Origin: Litorimonas sp964425355
GTDB lineage: Bacteria; Pseudomonadota; Alphaproteobacteria; Caulobacterales; Maricaulaceae
Reading direction: 5' to 3'
Length of the DNA stretch: 16,157 nucleotides
Assembly (NCBI GenBank): GCA_964425355.1
Contig: CAYRMO010000062.1
Location: 1 to 16,157, forward strand
Positions 1 to 7,701 of the stretch are shown here, piece after piece. The notes below the pieces were generated by a model, which worked only from the letters and a program-made list of their open reading frames with translations, was not told the DNA's origin and did not search any database. Every line of letters starts with the position of its first letter. The stretch's first letter is position 1. The position numbers and the translations under genes are program-made.

Positions 1-525
1 AATCCGCAAGTCACGACGAAACTTAAATCGGAGACTGAATCCGCAAATTTATCTGTCGTTGCTGTGACCAATGCAGCTTACCTACAGCGCGCTGTTATCT
101 CTTTCATTCCAGATGACACTCAAGAAGCGCATTATATCTTCTGTATGGGATCCGGCGAAAATAATAGCCACATGAATGTGCGGCTCCATGATTATTCCAC
201 TGATAGTGGAGATTTTTATAAAATTGGAGTTGATCAGCTAATGCATATCGCGGTTAAGCTTGATTACAATCCGAATTTAAGCTGGGCGGATGTTAAAGCC
301 AAGCTCGAAAAATTGGAACAAGGGGGCAAGGAAGCGGAGGTCGCTGCCTACGAGCTTCATCAGGATTGGATAGCTTATGATGCCGATAAAACCCATATCG
401 AGCAAACGCGTGTCGAAGGCGGCATGTCCGTAACGATAACGTCTGAAGACTCATCTGATGGCGATTTTAATGATGTGGTCGTCAAGATTACCCTGAGTTC
501 GGTTTTCAACCCGCCCAACTCTTAA
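1..525 (+). CDS. C-terminal part of an unrecognised protein with a DUF4114-like acidic motif (5' end outside window)
   Basis: The frame is open from the first base of the window, so the gene begins upstream; 174 codons are visible before TAA. An in-frame GTG at 64 has no convincing Shine-Dalgarno and is probably internal. The visible part has no membrane segment and is acidic, with a charged stretch (about residues 99-120) rich in Lys and Glu. Near the C terminus is SSDGDFNDVVVKI (about residues 151-163). This resembles the D-x-DFNDVVV signature of the DUF4114 domain, a probably calcium-binding module of secreted bacterial proteins. That link rests on one short motif and the rest of the domain is not clearly recognisable. 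The next gene runs convergently. Function unknown; it could be the tail of a larger surface or secreted protein. Confidence 0.6.
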   Translation, partial: NPQVTTKLKSETESANLSVVAVTNAAYLQRAVISFIPDDTQEAHYIFCMGSGENNSHMNVRLHDYSTDSGDFYKIGVDQLMHIAVKLDYNPNLSWADVKAKLEKLEQGGKEAEVAAYELHQDWIAYDADKTHIEQTRVEGGMSVTITSEDSSDGDFNDVVVKITLSSVFNPPNS

Positions 526-580
526 AAGCGGCTTACCTTATCTGGAAATGGATGTGATCATCATGTCGGGTAGCCTTGAA

Positions 581-593
581 AACGTGTCACGTT
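581..593. repeat. Short perfect palindrome AACGTG-T-CACGTT
   Basis: Six-base arms separated by one base lie between two convergent genes. The spacer is too short for a hairpin, so if the site does anything it would be as a dimeric protein-binding site. It is not near a start codon, so chance is a reasonable explanation. Confidence 0.3.
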
Positions 594-620
594 GCCGAGA
601 CTCCTAATCTTTGTGTTAAA

Positions 621-657
621 TCAAAAAGTCGCAGCTTCCCACATCATTGTAAGCTGC
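621..657 (-). terminator. Candidate intrinsic terminator overlapping the end of the thioredoxin-like lipoprotein gene
   Basis: On the minus strand GCAGCTT pairs with AAGCTGC (7 bp, 13-base loop) and is followed by GACTTTTTGA, a run of five T. The stem lies in the last dozen codons and the T-run contains part of the TGA stop. The large loop and short stem make it a weak terminator, but it sits exactly where the transcript should end before the convergent upstream gene. Confidence 0.4.
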
Positions 658-1313
658 TCTAAGAGTTTGACCCGATCATAGCCGCGATACCAATCAAAGG
701 TATCTCGACGCACTTCCGCCTCGTCATGATAAAATTGTTCCCCATATTGGCCATTTTCATCGAGCGTAAAAATAAAAGGAACACCGCCGTAAAAATGATC
801 TTCAGCGCCTGTCTTAGCCAATACCGCATCTCCATCAGAATATTTATACTCAATATGCGCGACCACAAAATTATCGCTAACAAATTTTTTCAAATCATAA
901 GCCTCTTGAGACACATCTCGATCCAGTCTTTCATACATGGTATGGGTATATCGCTCCTGGTCACTGGGGTCGCCATAACGATGGGTAAATTTTTCAATAT
1001 CGCCTTTGATATAAGATTCGAAGACATGGCACCAAATGCACCATTCCGCGCCATATGACACCAAAACAATCTTGTTTTCCGACTTTGCTTTTTTCATTGC
1101 GCTTTCGATGAGCCCTAACTGATCTCCACATTCATCATATATCTTGGCTTTTCCGTCCCGACAGGACGGGTCAATGCGTTCCGGAAAAGACGCTATTTCA
1201 ATCGCTTGAATCGCGCGGGTTGATACCGCATTTTCGGGTCTCGGCTCTGCGCAAGACGCCAAAACCATCGTTCCGCCAAGGAGCAATAAAAAAGCACGCG
1301 TTTGATAATACAT
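621..1313 (-). CDS. Thioredoxin-fold lipoprotein
   Basis: 230 residues. The N terminus is a lipoprotein signal: hydrophobic residues 7-18, then LASC with the lipid-modified Cys at 21. The mature part carries a thioredoxin-type active site, WCIWC at 91-95, preceded by a beta strand (KIVLVSYGAE), and a GVP segment at 177-179 fitting the cis-proline loop opposite the CxxC. Two further cysteines (51 and 62) lie before the fold and could form a structural disulfide. The protein is therefore likely periplasmic, membrane-anchored and thiol-disulfide active, related to the thioredoxin_7/DUF255-like group; its partner is unknown. The ATG is supported by AAAGGGG five bases upstream. It is transcribed alone, apparently from the ~160-base gap upstream. 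An isolated reductase or isomerase role is inference. Confidence 0.85.
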   Translation of the reverse strand: MYYQTRAFLLLLGGTMVLASCAEPRPENAVSTRAIQAIEIASFPERIDPSCRDGKAKIYDECGDQLGLIESAMKKAKSENKIVLVSYGAEWCIWCHVFESYIKGDIEKFTHRYGDPSDQERYTHTMYERLDRDVSQEAYDLKKFVSDNFVVAHIEYKYSDGDAVLAKTGAEDHFYGGVPFIFTLDENGQYGEQFYHDEAEVRRDTFDWYRGYDRVKLLEQLTMMWEAATF

Positions 1314-1471
1314 ATCTACCCCTTTCGTTTAATCACACTTGCTAGACTGTCATAGTATAGACACGTGCGATAGTATATTTTGAAAACAACTTCCCCTGGA
1401 AATGACTTGCGAGCCCGTTCCCGAGCGCACAGACTTAAATTTGCTCTGAATAAAATACAAATTCGTACTTT

Positions 1472-2056
1472 CTACCCCATCGCTCGATCAATCACATCGA
1501 TTTGACGTTGATATTTCGCCGCCATGAGGAAGGTCCAGAGAATAAAAGAGCCGAAAAACGCCACCGTAAAAAGAGACATAAACAGAATTATCAATCGGCC
1601 ATCCGAAATTTCAAAAAGGGTGACGCCTTCTTCAACCCATCTAAAACTGAGTACAAAAAGCACAAAGGGCATAAAGGGGAGAATATACCAGCGCCACGCC
1701 GTCGCATGCCCGTCTCTTTGGCGTCGCAATTCATTGCGCAAATATGATAAAGTCGAGTCACCGGAGGCATAGTCTTTTTTGAAGCGCGTATATTTATTGA
1801 AATTAAAAAACGCAATAATGGCGCCAAGAATAATCAATACTGACGCAATCCAGTTTAAAAGATCACCATTCGTCACAAGCACATATGCGACTATCACCAG
1901 CAAGCCTGCATATCCTAAATATTCTCTGAGGTCCCTGCGTTTTAGAGATTTTTGTAAGCTTGTCGCGCGATGTTCCAACTCGGATGGCTTGAACGCCTCC
2001 ACCTCAGTTGGCAGGTTTTGCCACAAAGTCTTGAGCGCGAATTGATCTTTTGTCAT
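1472..2056 (-). CDS. Four-helix membrane protein, putative regulator (anti-sigma-like) of the adjacent ECF sigma factor
   Basis: 194 residues. The first ~45 residues are charged and cytosol-like (helical, rich in Lys, Arg and Glu). They are followed by hydrophobic segments at about 46-63, 68-87, 121-139 and 154-178, separated by a basic loop (88-120). ATG at 2056 has a strong AAGGAGA seven bases upstream. The gene overlaps the last 53 bases of the sigma-factor gene in another frame, so the two are co-transcribed and probably translationally coupled. In bacteria an integral membrane protein encoded directly after an ECF sigma factor is commonly its anti-sigma factor, with the soluble N terminus binding the sigma. 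No zinc-binding H-x3-C-x2-C motif is present, so it is not a ZAS-type anti-sigma. Assignment as anti-sigma is inferred from context only. Confidence 0.75.
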   Translation of the reverse strand: MTKDQFALKTLWQNLPTEVEAFKPSELEHRATSLQKSLKRRDLREYLGYAGLLVIVAYVLVTNGDLLNWIASVLIILGAIIAFFNFNKYTRFKKDYASGDSTLSYLRNELRRQRDGHATAWRWYILPFMPFVLFVLSFRWVEEGVTLFEISDGRLIILFMSLFTVAFFGSFILWTFLMAAKYQRQIDVIDRAMG

Positions 2057-2573
2057 GACCGTCTCCTTTTTGATAAAGTTTTGCTAATTTGGTTTTTATG
2101 CGGTGTATTTTCGTCGCGACAGCGCTAGGCGAAAGCCCCGTGATCTCGGCAATGTCTTTGGCGTCTAAATCTTCCAGATAAAGTGTAATGACTTGTCGAT
2201 CTCCCGGCTTCAGCCTCTGGATCAACCCCATAAGGATTTCCAATTGATCAATCTGCTCAAAGTCTAGGGCATAATCCTTGTCGTCGGGAAGCCTTGATAA
2301 ATCATCTGTTTCGATAAGGTCCACACGCCGCATCGCTTTGACGACATGGCTAGCGCCAACATTATGGGCAATGCGATAAACCCAGGTTCGAAGGCTGCAC
2401 CGACCATCAAAGCCTTTAAAACTCCGCCAGAGCTCAAAATGTATATCCTGGAGCAAGTCTTTGCGTTTTTCTGCGTCTTTCTCATACACATAAGCCAGGC
2501 GCCCCAAAGCATCGCCAAATTCAAGCGCAGCTTGCCCATATTGCTCATTTTGATTATTCGGGTCTTGTGACAC
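2004..2573 (-). CDS. ECF-type RNA polymerase sigma factor (sigma-70 family)
   Basis: 189 residues, the usual size for group 4 (ECF) sigma factors. Region 2 lies at about 21-84, including DLLQDIHFELW and the WVYRIAHN stretch typical of the -10 recognition helix. A linker (85-110) leads to region 4 at about 111-167, with the DRQVITLYLEDLDAKDIAE part and helix-turn-helix LSPSAVATKIHRIKTKL. The start is GTG at 2573, with AGGA six bases upstream. An ATG seven bases further up is out of frame. The gene leads a two-gene unit with an overlapping membrane protein, the common arrangement of a sigma factor and its membrane-bound antagonist. The ~175-base region up to the divergent gene must hold its promoter. 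I found no clear ECF-type GGAAC/CGTT pair there. The inducing signal cannot be read from the sequence. Confidence 0.92.
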   Translation of the reverse strand: MSQDPNNQNEQYGQAALEFGDALGRLAYVYEKDAEKRKDLLQDIHFELWRSFKGFDGRCSLRTWVYRIAHNVGASHVVKAMRRVDLIETDDLSRLPDDKDYALDFEQIDQLEILMGLIQRLKPGDRQVITLYLEDLDAKDIAEITGLSPSAVATKIHRIKTKLAKLYQKGDGHDKRSIRAQDFVAKPAN

Positions 2574-2750
2574 GTTTCATCCTGAAATGACTTAGTTCAG
2601 AATAGATAGTCACTCACGATTGGGATTTCTTACAATTTTCTGAAAATCAATTTCACATTGGTCCATACTTCTATCGAATGTGGTCCTTAGTGGGGTTAGA
2701 CAGGGGAACATCACGATGATATGTGTAAATCAGATTATGGGAGAGGTTCT
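2574..2750. promoter_or_regulatory. Divergent promoter region between the sigma-factor gene and the DUF6090-like gene
   Basis: About 175 bases, AT-rich, separating two genes that point away from each other. It must hold both promoters, but I cannot name -35/-10 pairs with confidence. On the + side GGGAGAGG (2739-2746) is the likely ribosome binding site for GTG at 2751. On the - side AGGA lies six bases before the sigma GTG. Confidence 0.45.
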
Positions 2751-3494
2751 GTGTTATTCAGACGAGTTAAAAACCACGTCACTGAAGAAAATTGGTTTGC
2801 AGTTTTCATCGACTTTATGATTGTTGTGCTTGGCGTAATAATTGGCTTCCAAATCACGAATTGGAATGAAAACCGATCCAACGCCCAAATATATGATCTC
2901 GCCATTGAACGCTACAAAGCTGAAGCACGTAAAAACATAGACTTCTTAAACAGTTCAGAAGAGAATTTTCTTCCTTTCTTCGCAACTGTCCCCGAAGCCA
3001 TAGATATTTTACTTAAATGTGAAGATACTCCAGAAAATTTGAAGAAAGTTGAATTAGGAATTAACGCGGCCAGAGGATCATGGGGCATCAAAGTTCAAAC
3101 AGATGCATTGCATGAACTTAGAACTAATCCCATTCTTCTCGCCCAACAATCTCCAGAAATAAGAGAGACGCTCAGCACCCTTTCGTCCAAATTAGAGATA
3201 TTACAGGTTGAAGCGAAATATATTGAATTTGCTCCGCTTGACTATCCGGTTGAATTCAATCCGATATTAAAATTGGGTGAAACACAATCTACAAGAAATA
3301 TAAATTATAATGGGTTGGATTTTACACGAAAAACGAGGCCGATAAAGTTGGATGTCCCATTGTCTGAGGCCTGTCAGAATGATCAACTCCTCAAATCTCT
3401 CTATATCTGGGAAAAATGGCAACGCGTCATTCCAGTCGTCATATCAAATATGCGAAGCGAGCTCGAACAAAGTCTTGAAAATTTGGCAGAATAG
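2751..3494 (+). CDS. Single-span membrane protein, DUF6090-like
   Basis: 247 residues from GTG at 2751. The N terminus has the pattern LFRRV...ENWFAVFIDFMIVVLGV followed by GFQITNWNENR. This is a short basic lead, one membrane helix (about 17-37), then a conserved NWNE and a long mostly helical, charged domain. The same layout is typical of DUF6090-type and related uncharacterised membrane proteins of marine bacteria. I chose GTG 2751 because GGGAGAGG lies just upstream and the family usually starts right at the RRV segment. An in-frame ATG at 2721 would add ten residues and has a poorly spaced AGGGGA. The gene is noticeably more AT-rich than its neighbours. Function unknown. The helix orientation (cytosolic N terminus, periplasmic rest) is inferred. 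Confidence 0.75.
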   Translation: MLFRRVKNHVTEENWFAVFIDFMIVVLGVIIGFQITNWNENRSNAQIYDLAIERYKAEARKNIDFLNSSEENFLPFFATVPEAIDILLKCEDTPENLKKVELGINAARGSWGIKVQTDALHELRTNPILLAQQSPEIRETLSTLSSKLEILQVEAKYIEFAPLDYPVEFNPILKLGETQSTRNINYNGLDFTRKTRPIKLDVPLSEACQNDQLLKSLYIWEKWQRVIPVVISNMRSELEQSLENLAE

Positions 3495-3515
3495 ATTTGA
3501 AAGACAAAACAGCTA

Positions 3516-4826
3516 TTACCGCCCAAGAATATCATTCTTGATCAGCGCTCCATTTTTCATGACGAAATCAACGGTTTCCAGCTCTTGGATATTCTCAAGC
3601 GGATTGCCCTCAACAGCGATAATATCTGCAAACTTACCAATTTCGACCTGCCCGATCTGATCTGAGCGTCCAAAGAGTTCGGCATTACCAATGGTTGAAG
3701 CTTGTATCGCCTGAAGCGGTGTCATGCCCCATTCTACCATGATGGCAAATTGCTTGCCATTTTGACCATGTGGGTAAACGCCTGCATCGGTTCCATAAGC
3801 AATTTTAGCCCCTGCCTCGACGGCAGCCTGAAAACGCTCTCTTTGCCGACGACCGACGACCCGTTCTTTTGCGAGGCTTTCTTCTAATATGCCTGCAGCT
3901 TCACCTTCTGAGAGGATATAATCCGTGACATAAACATCCATGGACAAATAAGCCCCAGTCTCAATGGCTTTTTGTATGCCACGGTCCGAGATAATACTGG
4001 CATGTTCGACACTATCCACCCCAGCCTCTAGGGCTGTATCAATGCCCATTGTCCCATGGGCATGGACCGCCACCTTTAGGCCCAATAATTTAGCCTCATC
4101 CACAATGGCTTTCATTTCCTCGAATGAGAATTGCTGCGCGCCGATTTGAGTGCCCTTAGATAGAACACCGCCCGTGCCGCAAAATTTAATGACCTCGGCG
4201 CCGTATTTTTTATTCTCGCGGACTTTCGCGCGAACAGCCCAAGGCCCATCAGCGACACCTCCGCTTTTGCTCTTATATTCATAAGGCAAAAGATTGCTGT
4301 CACAATGCCCGCCCGTAATCCCGATAGAGCGCCCCGCGCCGATAATACGAGGCCCGATGATATCACCGTCTTCAATCGCATTTTTCAAATCGATATCGGT
4401 AAAGCCTGGCGCGCCCAAATTTCGAACGGTCGTAAATCCAGCCATCAATGTCTTCTCTGCATTGACAACACCTGTAATGGCTGCACGTGGCGTTGAGACC
4501 GTCAATCGCCGATAGCCATGCAAGTCCGCACGGCTAGTTAAATGGACGTGACTATCTGACAGGCCCGGTAAAAGCGTCGCACCATAGAGGTCAATATGAC
4601 GGGCTGACGGCTCATGGGAAACGGATCCAGTTTCGCCAATATCTGCGATCAAATTACCATCGATCAGAACATCATGGCTTTCATGGATTACACCCGTTTC
4701 AACGTCCAGAATATTGACATTCGTCAAAACAGTTTGCTGGGCATAAGCGGTTTGGCTCATGCCCAATAGAGTGAATGCCCCTAATAATATGAATATCAAG
4801 AGCGTTGATTTAACAGTCTTCATCAT
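3516..4826 (-). CDS. Exported metal-dependent amidohydrolase (imidazolonepropionase-like / Xaa-Pro dipeptidase-type)
   Basis: 436 residues. The N terminus is a Sec signal peptide (hydrophobic 8-22, likely cleaved after AYA near 29). The amidohydrolase superfamily pattern is complete: DSHVH (His 93 and 95), a Lys in VIKF (214) placed as the carbamylated metal bridge, His 255 or 257 in VHAHG, His 275 in VEHAS and Asp 347 in GTDAG. Together these predict a binuclear metal site in a TIM barrel, with a small beta-sandwich formed by both ends. Close relatives annotated as imidazolonepropionase-like or Xaa-Pro dipeptidases hydrolyse dipeptides or cyclic amides, so a periplasmic role in peptide or amide scavenging is likely. 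The exact substrate is unknown. Two ATG codons are adjacent at the start. It converges on the DUF6090-like gene with a 21-base gap. Confidence 0.9.
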   Translation of the reverse strand: MMKTVKSTLLIFILLGAFTLLGMSQTAYAQQTVLTNVNILDVETGVIHESHDVLIDGNLIADIGETGSVSHEPSARHIDLYGATLLPGLSDSHVHLTSRADLHGYRRLTVSTPRAAITGVVNAEKTLMAGFTTVRNLGAPGFTDIDLKNAIEDGDIIGPRIIGAGRSIGITGGHCDSNLLPYEYKSKSGGVADGPWAVRAKVRENKKYGAEVIKFCGTGGVLSKGTQIGAQQFSFEEMKAIVDEAKLLGLKVAVHAHGTMGIDTALEAGVDSVEHASIISDRGIQKAIETGAYLSMDVYVTDYILSEGEAAGILEESLAKERVVGRRQRERFQAAVEAGAKIAYGTDAGVYPHGQNGKQFAIMVEWGMTPLQAIQASTIGNAELFGRSDQIGQVEIGKFADIIAVEGNPLENIQELETVDFVMKNGALIKNDILGR

Positions 4827-4896
4827 GGAATAGTCTCAATCGTCCTCACAGGTGAATTCTGCTATCACGCAGACCCATAAATCTCAATTCAACTCG

Positions 4897-4916
4897 CCTG
4901 ACATGCGAATGTCTGG
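4897..4916. other. Small stem-loop between the beta-propeller and amidohydrolase genes
   Basis: CCTGACAT and ATGTCTGG pair around the tetraloop GCGA (five continuous pairs next to the loop, a mismatch, then two more). It lies just downstream of the beta-propeller stop codon on the minus strand. There is no T-run after it, so it may be a 3'-end stabiliser or a weak terminator rather than a classical one. Confidence 0.3.
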
Positions 4917-4930
4917 CCCCGTAAAGGATA

Positions 4931-6214
4931 TTAGGCAGACAGGGCCTTAAACCATAAGGGTCGCCGTGGGAGATATATGCGTCTCACTTCTTCCCGTCCC
5001 TTAAGGTCAATCATGCTAATCGAGTTCTCACCTGTATTGGTTACCATCGCAAATTTTCGGTCCTTGCTGAAGGTCATGTCTCGCTCGAAAAAACTCACCT
5101 TAGCCGGGCCCGCCGCAACGGTGCCTTTGAAGCTATTTTCAGCTAGATCAAAAATCGCAATATCGTCATGACCTCGGATACTTGCCAGGCCCCATTTCCC
5201 ATCGGGTGACACTTGCAAGAAGCTTGGCCGAATATCAGAATTGCCCGTAGAAATTTGCTCAAGCTTACCCTGTTTCATATCGATCACAGAGAGATAGTCC
5301 TGATAGACATCACCCTCATCATTGTCCCAATTCCAGGCGACATCATGCGCATAGCGACCGCCTTGAGGCGTCCAGCAAAACCAACATCTTTCACCAAGGT
5401 TAGGCGGTAAAATCACGCCCAGATGTTGCCCCATCGATTTCGCCGCAAGGCTGACCCGGTGCACGCCGTCTCGAGCCCAGACAAAAGCTTCCCCGCGTTC
5501 GTAATTCACGGTTACGCCATGCCCCCAGGGGCTAAGAGGCGTTTTAGATAAGATCGTATTTGTTTTGCGGTCCGTAATGAAAAGCTGTGACGGTCCAGAC
5601 ATTTGATCTGTCGCAATCAAAAGATTATCCATTATCGCCATATTTGAGTGTACACCCCCGCCAATATAACTCGATATTTTAAGGGTCTTTGTATCCAGAA
5701 CATGTAAGCCTCCATCGCCGATGGAGTTAAACACAATCTCTGACATATCAGGACGGGGTTGCCAATGGAGCAAGCGACCACCCGGCAAGTCCTGATCCAG
5801 AAGAACCTCCCACGCCTTACTGACAGGGTCCACTTGAATAACGAGCAAAGACCCAACCCGTGTTTTCGGCTTGAAACCGTGAATGATAAATCGGTTTAAA
5901 TGTTCAATTGGTGTAATCGCATGGCTCGCATCCAGACCTTCGAAAGACCGCACAATTTGAGACGTGTCTAAGTCGATCAAATCGAGGCGATCTTCGCCAA
6001 AAGCCATCGCCATGCCCCAAGTTTTTGGCGCGCTCTCGCCTAATATGGCTTGCCTTAAAGATAAGCCGGAAACATGATCTCTTTCGGGCTTACGCGCAAA
6101 GGCTGGTCTCGCAGAGCCAAATGCACTCAAGGCCACCCCGCCACCCAAGGCTTTCAAAACGCCTCGACGCCCCAAGGGTAGGTCTTGAATATATTGGCGA
6201 TGAAATCTTGGCAT
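4931..6214 (-). CDS. Tat-exported YVTN/YncE-type beta-propeller protein
   Basis: 427 residues. The N terminus is a twin-arginine signal: GRRGVLK (Arg 16-17), a hydrophobic stretch rich in Gly and Ala, and a likely cleavage site AFA near 40. The remainder consists of repeated beta-strand units of the kind VLDTKTLKISSYI, SVIDMKQGKLEQIS, AIFDLAENSFKGTV and SMIDLKGREEVRRIY. These are hallmark blades of YVTN/YncE-type seven-bladed propellers. A cluster of aromatic residues and cysteines (CWFCW, about 265-269) is unusual for the fold and might bind a cofactor or metal. Tat export implies folding, possibly with a cofactor, in the cytoplasm. AGAGG lies six bases upstream of ATG. No enzymatic motif is clear; a binding or scaffold role in the periplasm is the most I can say. 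Confidence 0.82.
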   Translation of the reverse strand: MPRFHRQYIQDLPLGRRGVLKALGGGVALSAFGSARPAFARKPERDHVSGLSLRQAILGESAPKTWGMAMAFGEDRLDLIDLDTSQIVRSFEGLDASHAITPIEHLNRFIIHGFKPKTRVGSLLVIQVDPVSKAWEVLLDQDLPGGRLLHWQPRPDMSEIVFNSIGDGGLHVLDTKTLKISSYIGGGVHSNMAIMDNLLIATDQMSGPSQLFITDRKTNTILSKTPLSPWGHGVTVNYERGEAFVWARDGVHRVSLAAKSMGQHLGVILPPNLGERCWFCWTPQGGRYAHDVAWNWDNDEGDVYQDYLSVIDMKQGKLEQISTGNSDIRPSFLQVSPDGKWGLASIRGHDDIAIFDLAENSFKGTVAAGPAKVSFFERDMTFSKDRKFAMVTNTGENSISMIDLKGREEVRRIYLPRRPLWFKALSA

Positions 6215-6290
6215 ATGTGACCTCTAAGCTGAAACATCAGCGTGGATCATATGGGTGGAATGATCAAATCACGCCTTGGTGACACAGACT

Positions 6291-7058
6291 TCAAGCCAAA
6301 ATTTCACCAAGCGATTTTACGATCATCCTATCGGGCGTAAGACTTGGATTATCCGGCATATGCGCAGCAACGCGCCTTAACCAAGCTTTGATAGTCGGAT
6401 GCTCGCCAATGCCGAGATTGGGCGTCAAACCAAACATTGGCCCCCAGATCATATTGGGATAGATAGCAAGATCCAACATAGTCGGCTCACTCATCCCACC
6501 TATATAGGGCCCCTCTCCAATATGATCGATCAATTCGGCTTGAATGCGCTTGGCCATGGCGATGGGCGGTTCGTCCAGATCCATATGTTGCGCCATATTT
6601 TGAATAAATGGCACTTTGCGAATGACAAATGGCCAAAGAAACCGAATATGAGGCGGGACAGGCGAGTTTGTATTCATAAGCTTGGCCAGTCTCCAGCCCC
6701 GGCGTAAGAAACTAAAATTCAGTTTTCCATCAATGGCCGGCCTAAAAATGCTAAATAGAAATGTCTGACTAATCCAGGCATCTATCTCTTCTATTTTTGC
6801 GCGGTGGGTATCTGGACATAGCGGTTTTTCAGGGAAAACCTCATCCAACCAATATCCATGTGCTGATGATTCCAGTTTCCAATTGTCTCCGATTTGCAAG
6901 ACTGGAACTTGACGACCTTTTGTAAAGGCTATTGTCTTTTTGGGTTTGATGGGATCGACAGGAATATGGGTAAATTGCACCCCCTTATAATAAAGAAAAC
7001 AGGTCGTCTTCCTAACGAATGGACTATTGGCATAGCCGTATAATTTTATCTCGCTCAT
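6291..7058 (-). CDS. Glutathione S-transferase-like protein
   Basis: 255 residues with a GST layout. The thioredoxin-fold N-terminal domain (1-78) has SPFVRK at 12-17 at the active-site position, QVPVL with the cis-proline at 52, and LESSAHGYWLDE (62-73), whose Glu-Ser pair normally contacts the glutathione gamma-glutamyl group. A helical C-terminal domain follows (about 85-250), containing TMLDLAIYPN. The active-site residue is probably Ser 12 (or Tyr 9), as in bacterial beta- and zeta-like or metaxin-like GSTs. The substrate cannot be predicted. ATG has GAGG only three bases upstream, slightly tight. It lies 76 bases before the beta-propeller gene on the same strand, so they may be co-transcribed; there is no obvious functional link. 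Confidence 0.85.
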   Translation of the reverse strand: MSEIKLYGYANSPFVRKTTCFLYYKGVQFTHIPVDPIKPKKTIAFTKGRQVPVLQIGDNWKLESSAHGYWLDEVFPEKPLCPDTHRAKIEEIDAWISQTFLFSIFRPAIDGKLNFSFLRRGWRLAKLMNTNSPVPPHIRFLWPFVIRKVPFIQNMAQHMDLDEPPIAMAKRIQAELIDHIGEGPYIGGMSEPTMLDLAIYPNMIWGPMFGLTPNLGIGEHPTIKAWLRRVAAHMPDNPSLTPDRMIVKSLGEILA

Positions 7059-7149
7059 GCGCCTCTATTGGGCGCGCACGCCATTAAAGCAAGGCAGGAA
7101 CGGATAACGTTATAGAGAGTAAAAGTCATGCAAGGATAGGCGCTCCACC

Positions 7150-7157
7150 CTATACTC
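7150..7157 (+). promoter_or_regulatory. Putative -10 element of the first (broken) aminotransferase copy
   Basis: CTATACTC, containing a near-consensus TATACT, lies 28 bases before the lost start codon. The intact copy has the same octamer 28 bases (27 intervening plus offset of one) before its ATG. The shared position suggests the promoter was duplicated together with the gene. No -35 hexamer is clear in either copy. Confidence 0.35.
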
Positions 7158-7185
7158 TCGACCTGAAAATTGATAATCATGCAAG

Positions 7186-7701
7186 ACGATCCATTCTCAA
7201 AAACATCTGTTCGACATTCCAGAACATGTCGAATATTTTAACAACGCCTATATGTCTCCCCTCATGCATAAGGTGTCGGAGGCTATGCGGACCGGGATAG
7301 CTTTCAAGGCGCAACCCTGGACCTATAGTTCGGATCAGTTTTTTACCTATTGCGAGGCAGCACGCGGATTGGCGGGGCAAATATTTGGAGGTCCGTCAGA
7401 GAACATCGCGATCATTCCCTCTGTCAGTTACGGCATTCAACTCGCGGCGAATAACCTCCCCATGTCCAAAGGCCAGACAATCCTGACGCTTTTAGATCAA
7501 TTTCCCTCAAATATCTATCCTTGGATGGAAAAGGCCCAGAGCAATGGCGGACATTTGCCCATTTTGGACCTTCCCTCAAATCATGATTGGACTCAGGTTT
7601 TATGCGACGCAATTGACGCGATGACAGCCATTGTCGCCATTCCTCAGTCCCGTTGGTCAAGAGACGATCCTGACGGCTCGTATAAACCTGAATATCATTA
7701 A
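7186..7701 (+). pseudogene. Truncated, start-less copy of the adjacent class V aminotransferase-like gene
   Basis: Codons 1-158 align without any net gap to the intact gene at 8315, beginning with ACG (7186) exactly where the intact copy has ATG. The alignment ends after SRWS. The next codons (to TAA at 7699) have no match to the intact protein. A separate ATG at 7179 is in a different frame and an in-frame ATG at 7252 would skip the first 22 residues. The lost part (residues 159-377) contains the PLP-binding Lys and the Asp that holds the pyridine ring, so the product could not be active. There is no internal stop codon in the aligned part and most changes near the start are synonymous, so loss appears recent. 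It could also be an expressed fragment, but I consider it a pseudogene. Confidence 0.85.

Noticed and set aside
726..1058. Open frame of 110 codons on + inside the lipoprotein gene
   Set aside because: It is the shadow of the minus-strand gene, whose lipobox, CxxC and cis-Pro motifs are decisive. The + translation has no recognisable domain.
1314..1471. Possible small gene or RNA between the lipoprotein and membrane-protein genes
   Set aside because: I found only a probable promoter region with TATACT-like boxes but no matching -35, no conserved hairpin and no coding frame with a ribosome site.
3352..3660. Open frame on + overlapping the ends of the DUF6090-like and amidohydrolase genes
   Set aside because: It overlaps two well-supported genes in other frames, lacks a ribosome site, and reads as low-complexity Ser/Ile text.
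4112..4381. Second minus-strand open frame inside the amidohydrolase
   Set aside because: It lies in an alternative frame of a gene with complete metal-binding motifs; no independent signals.
7104..7113. Palindrome ATAACGTTAT between the GST-like gene and the broken aminotransferase
   Set aside because: Ten bases without spacer can arise by chance in AT-rich intergenic DNA. No second copy is visible and its position relative to a promoter is unclear.
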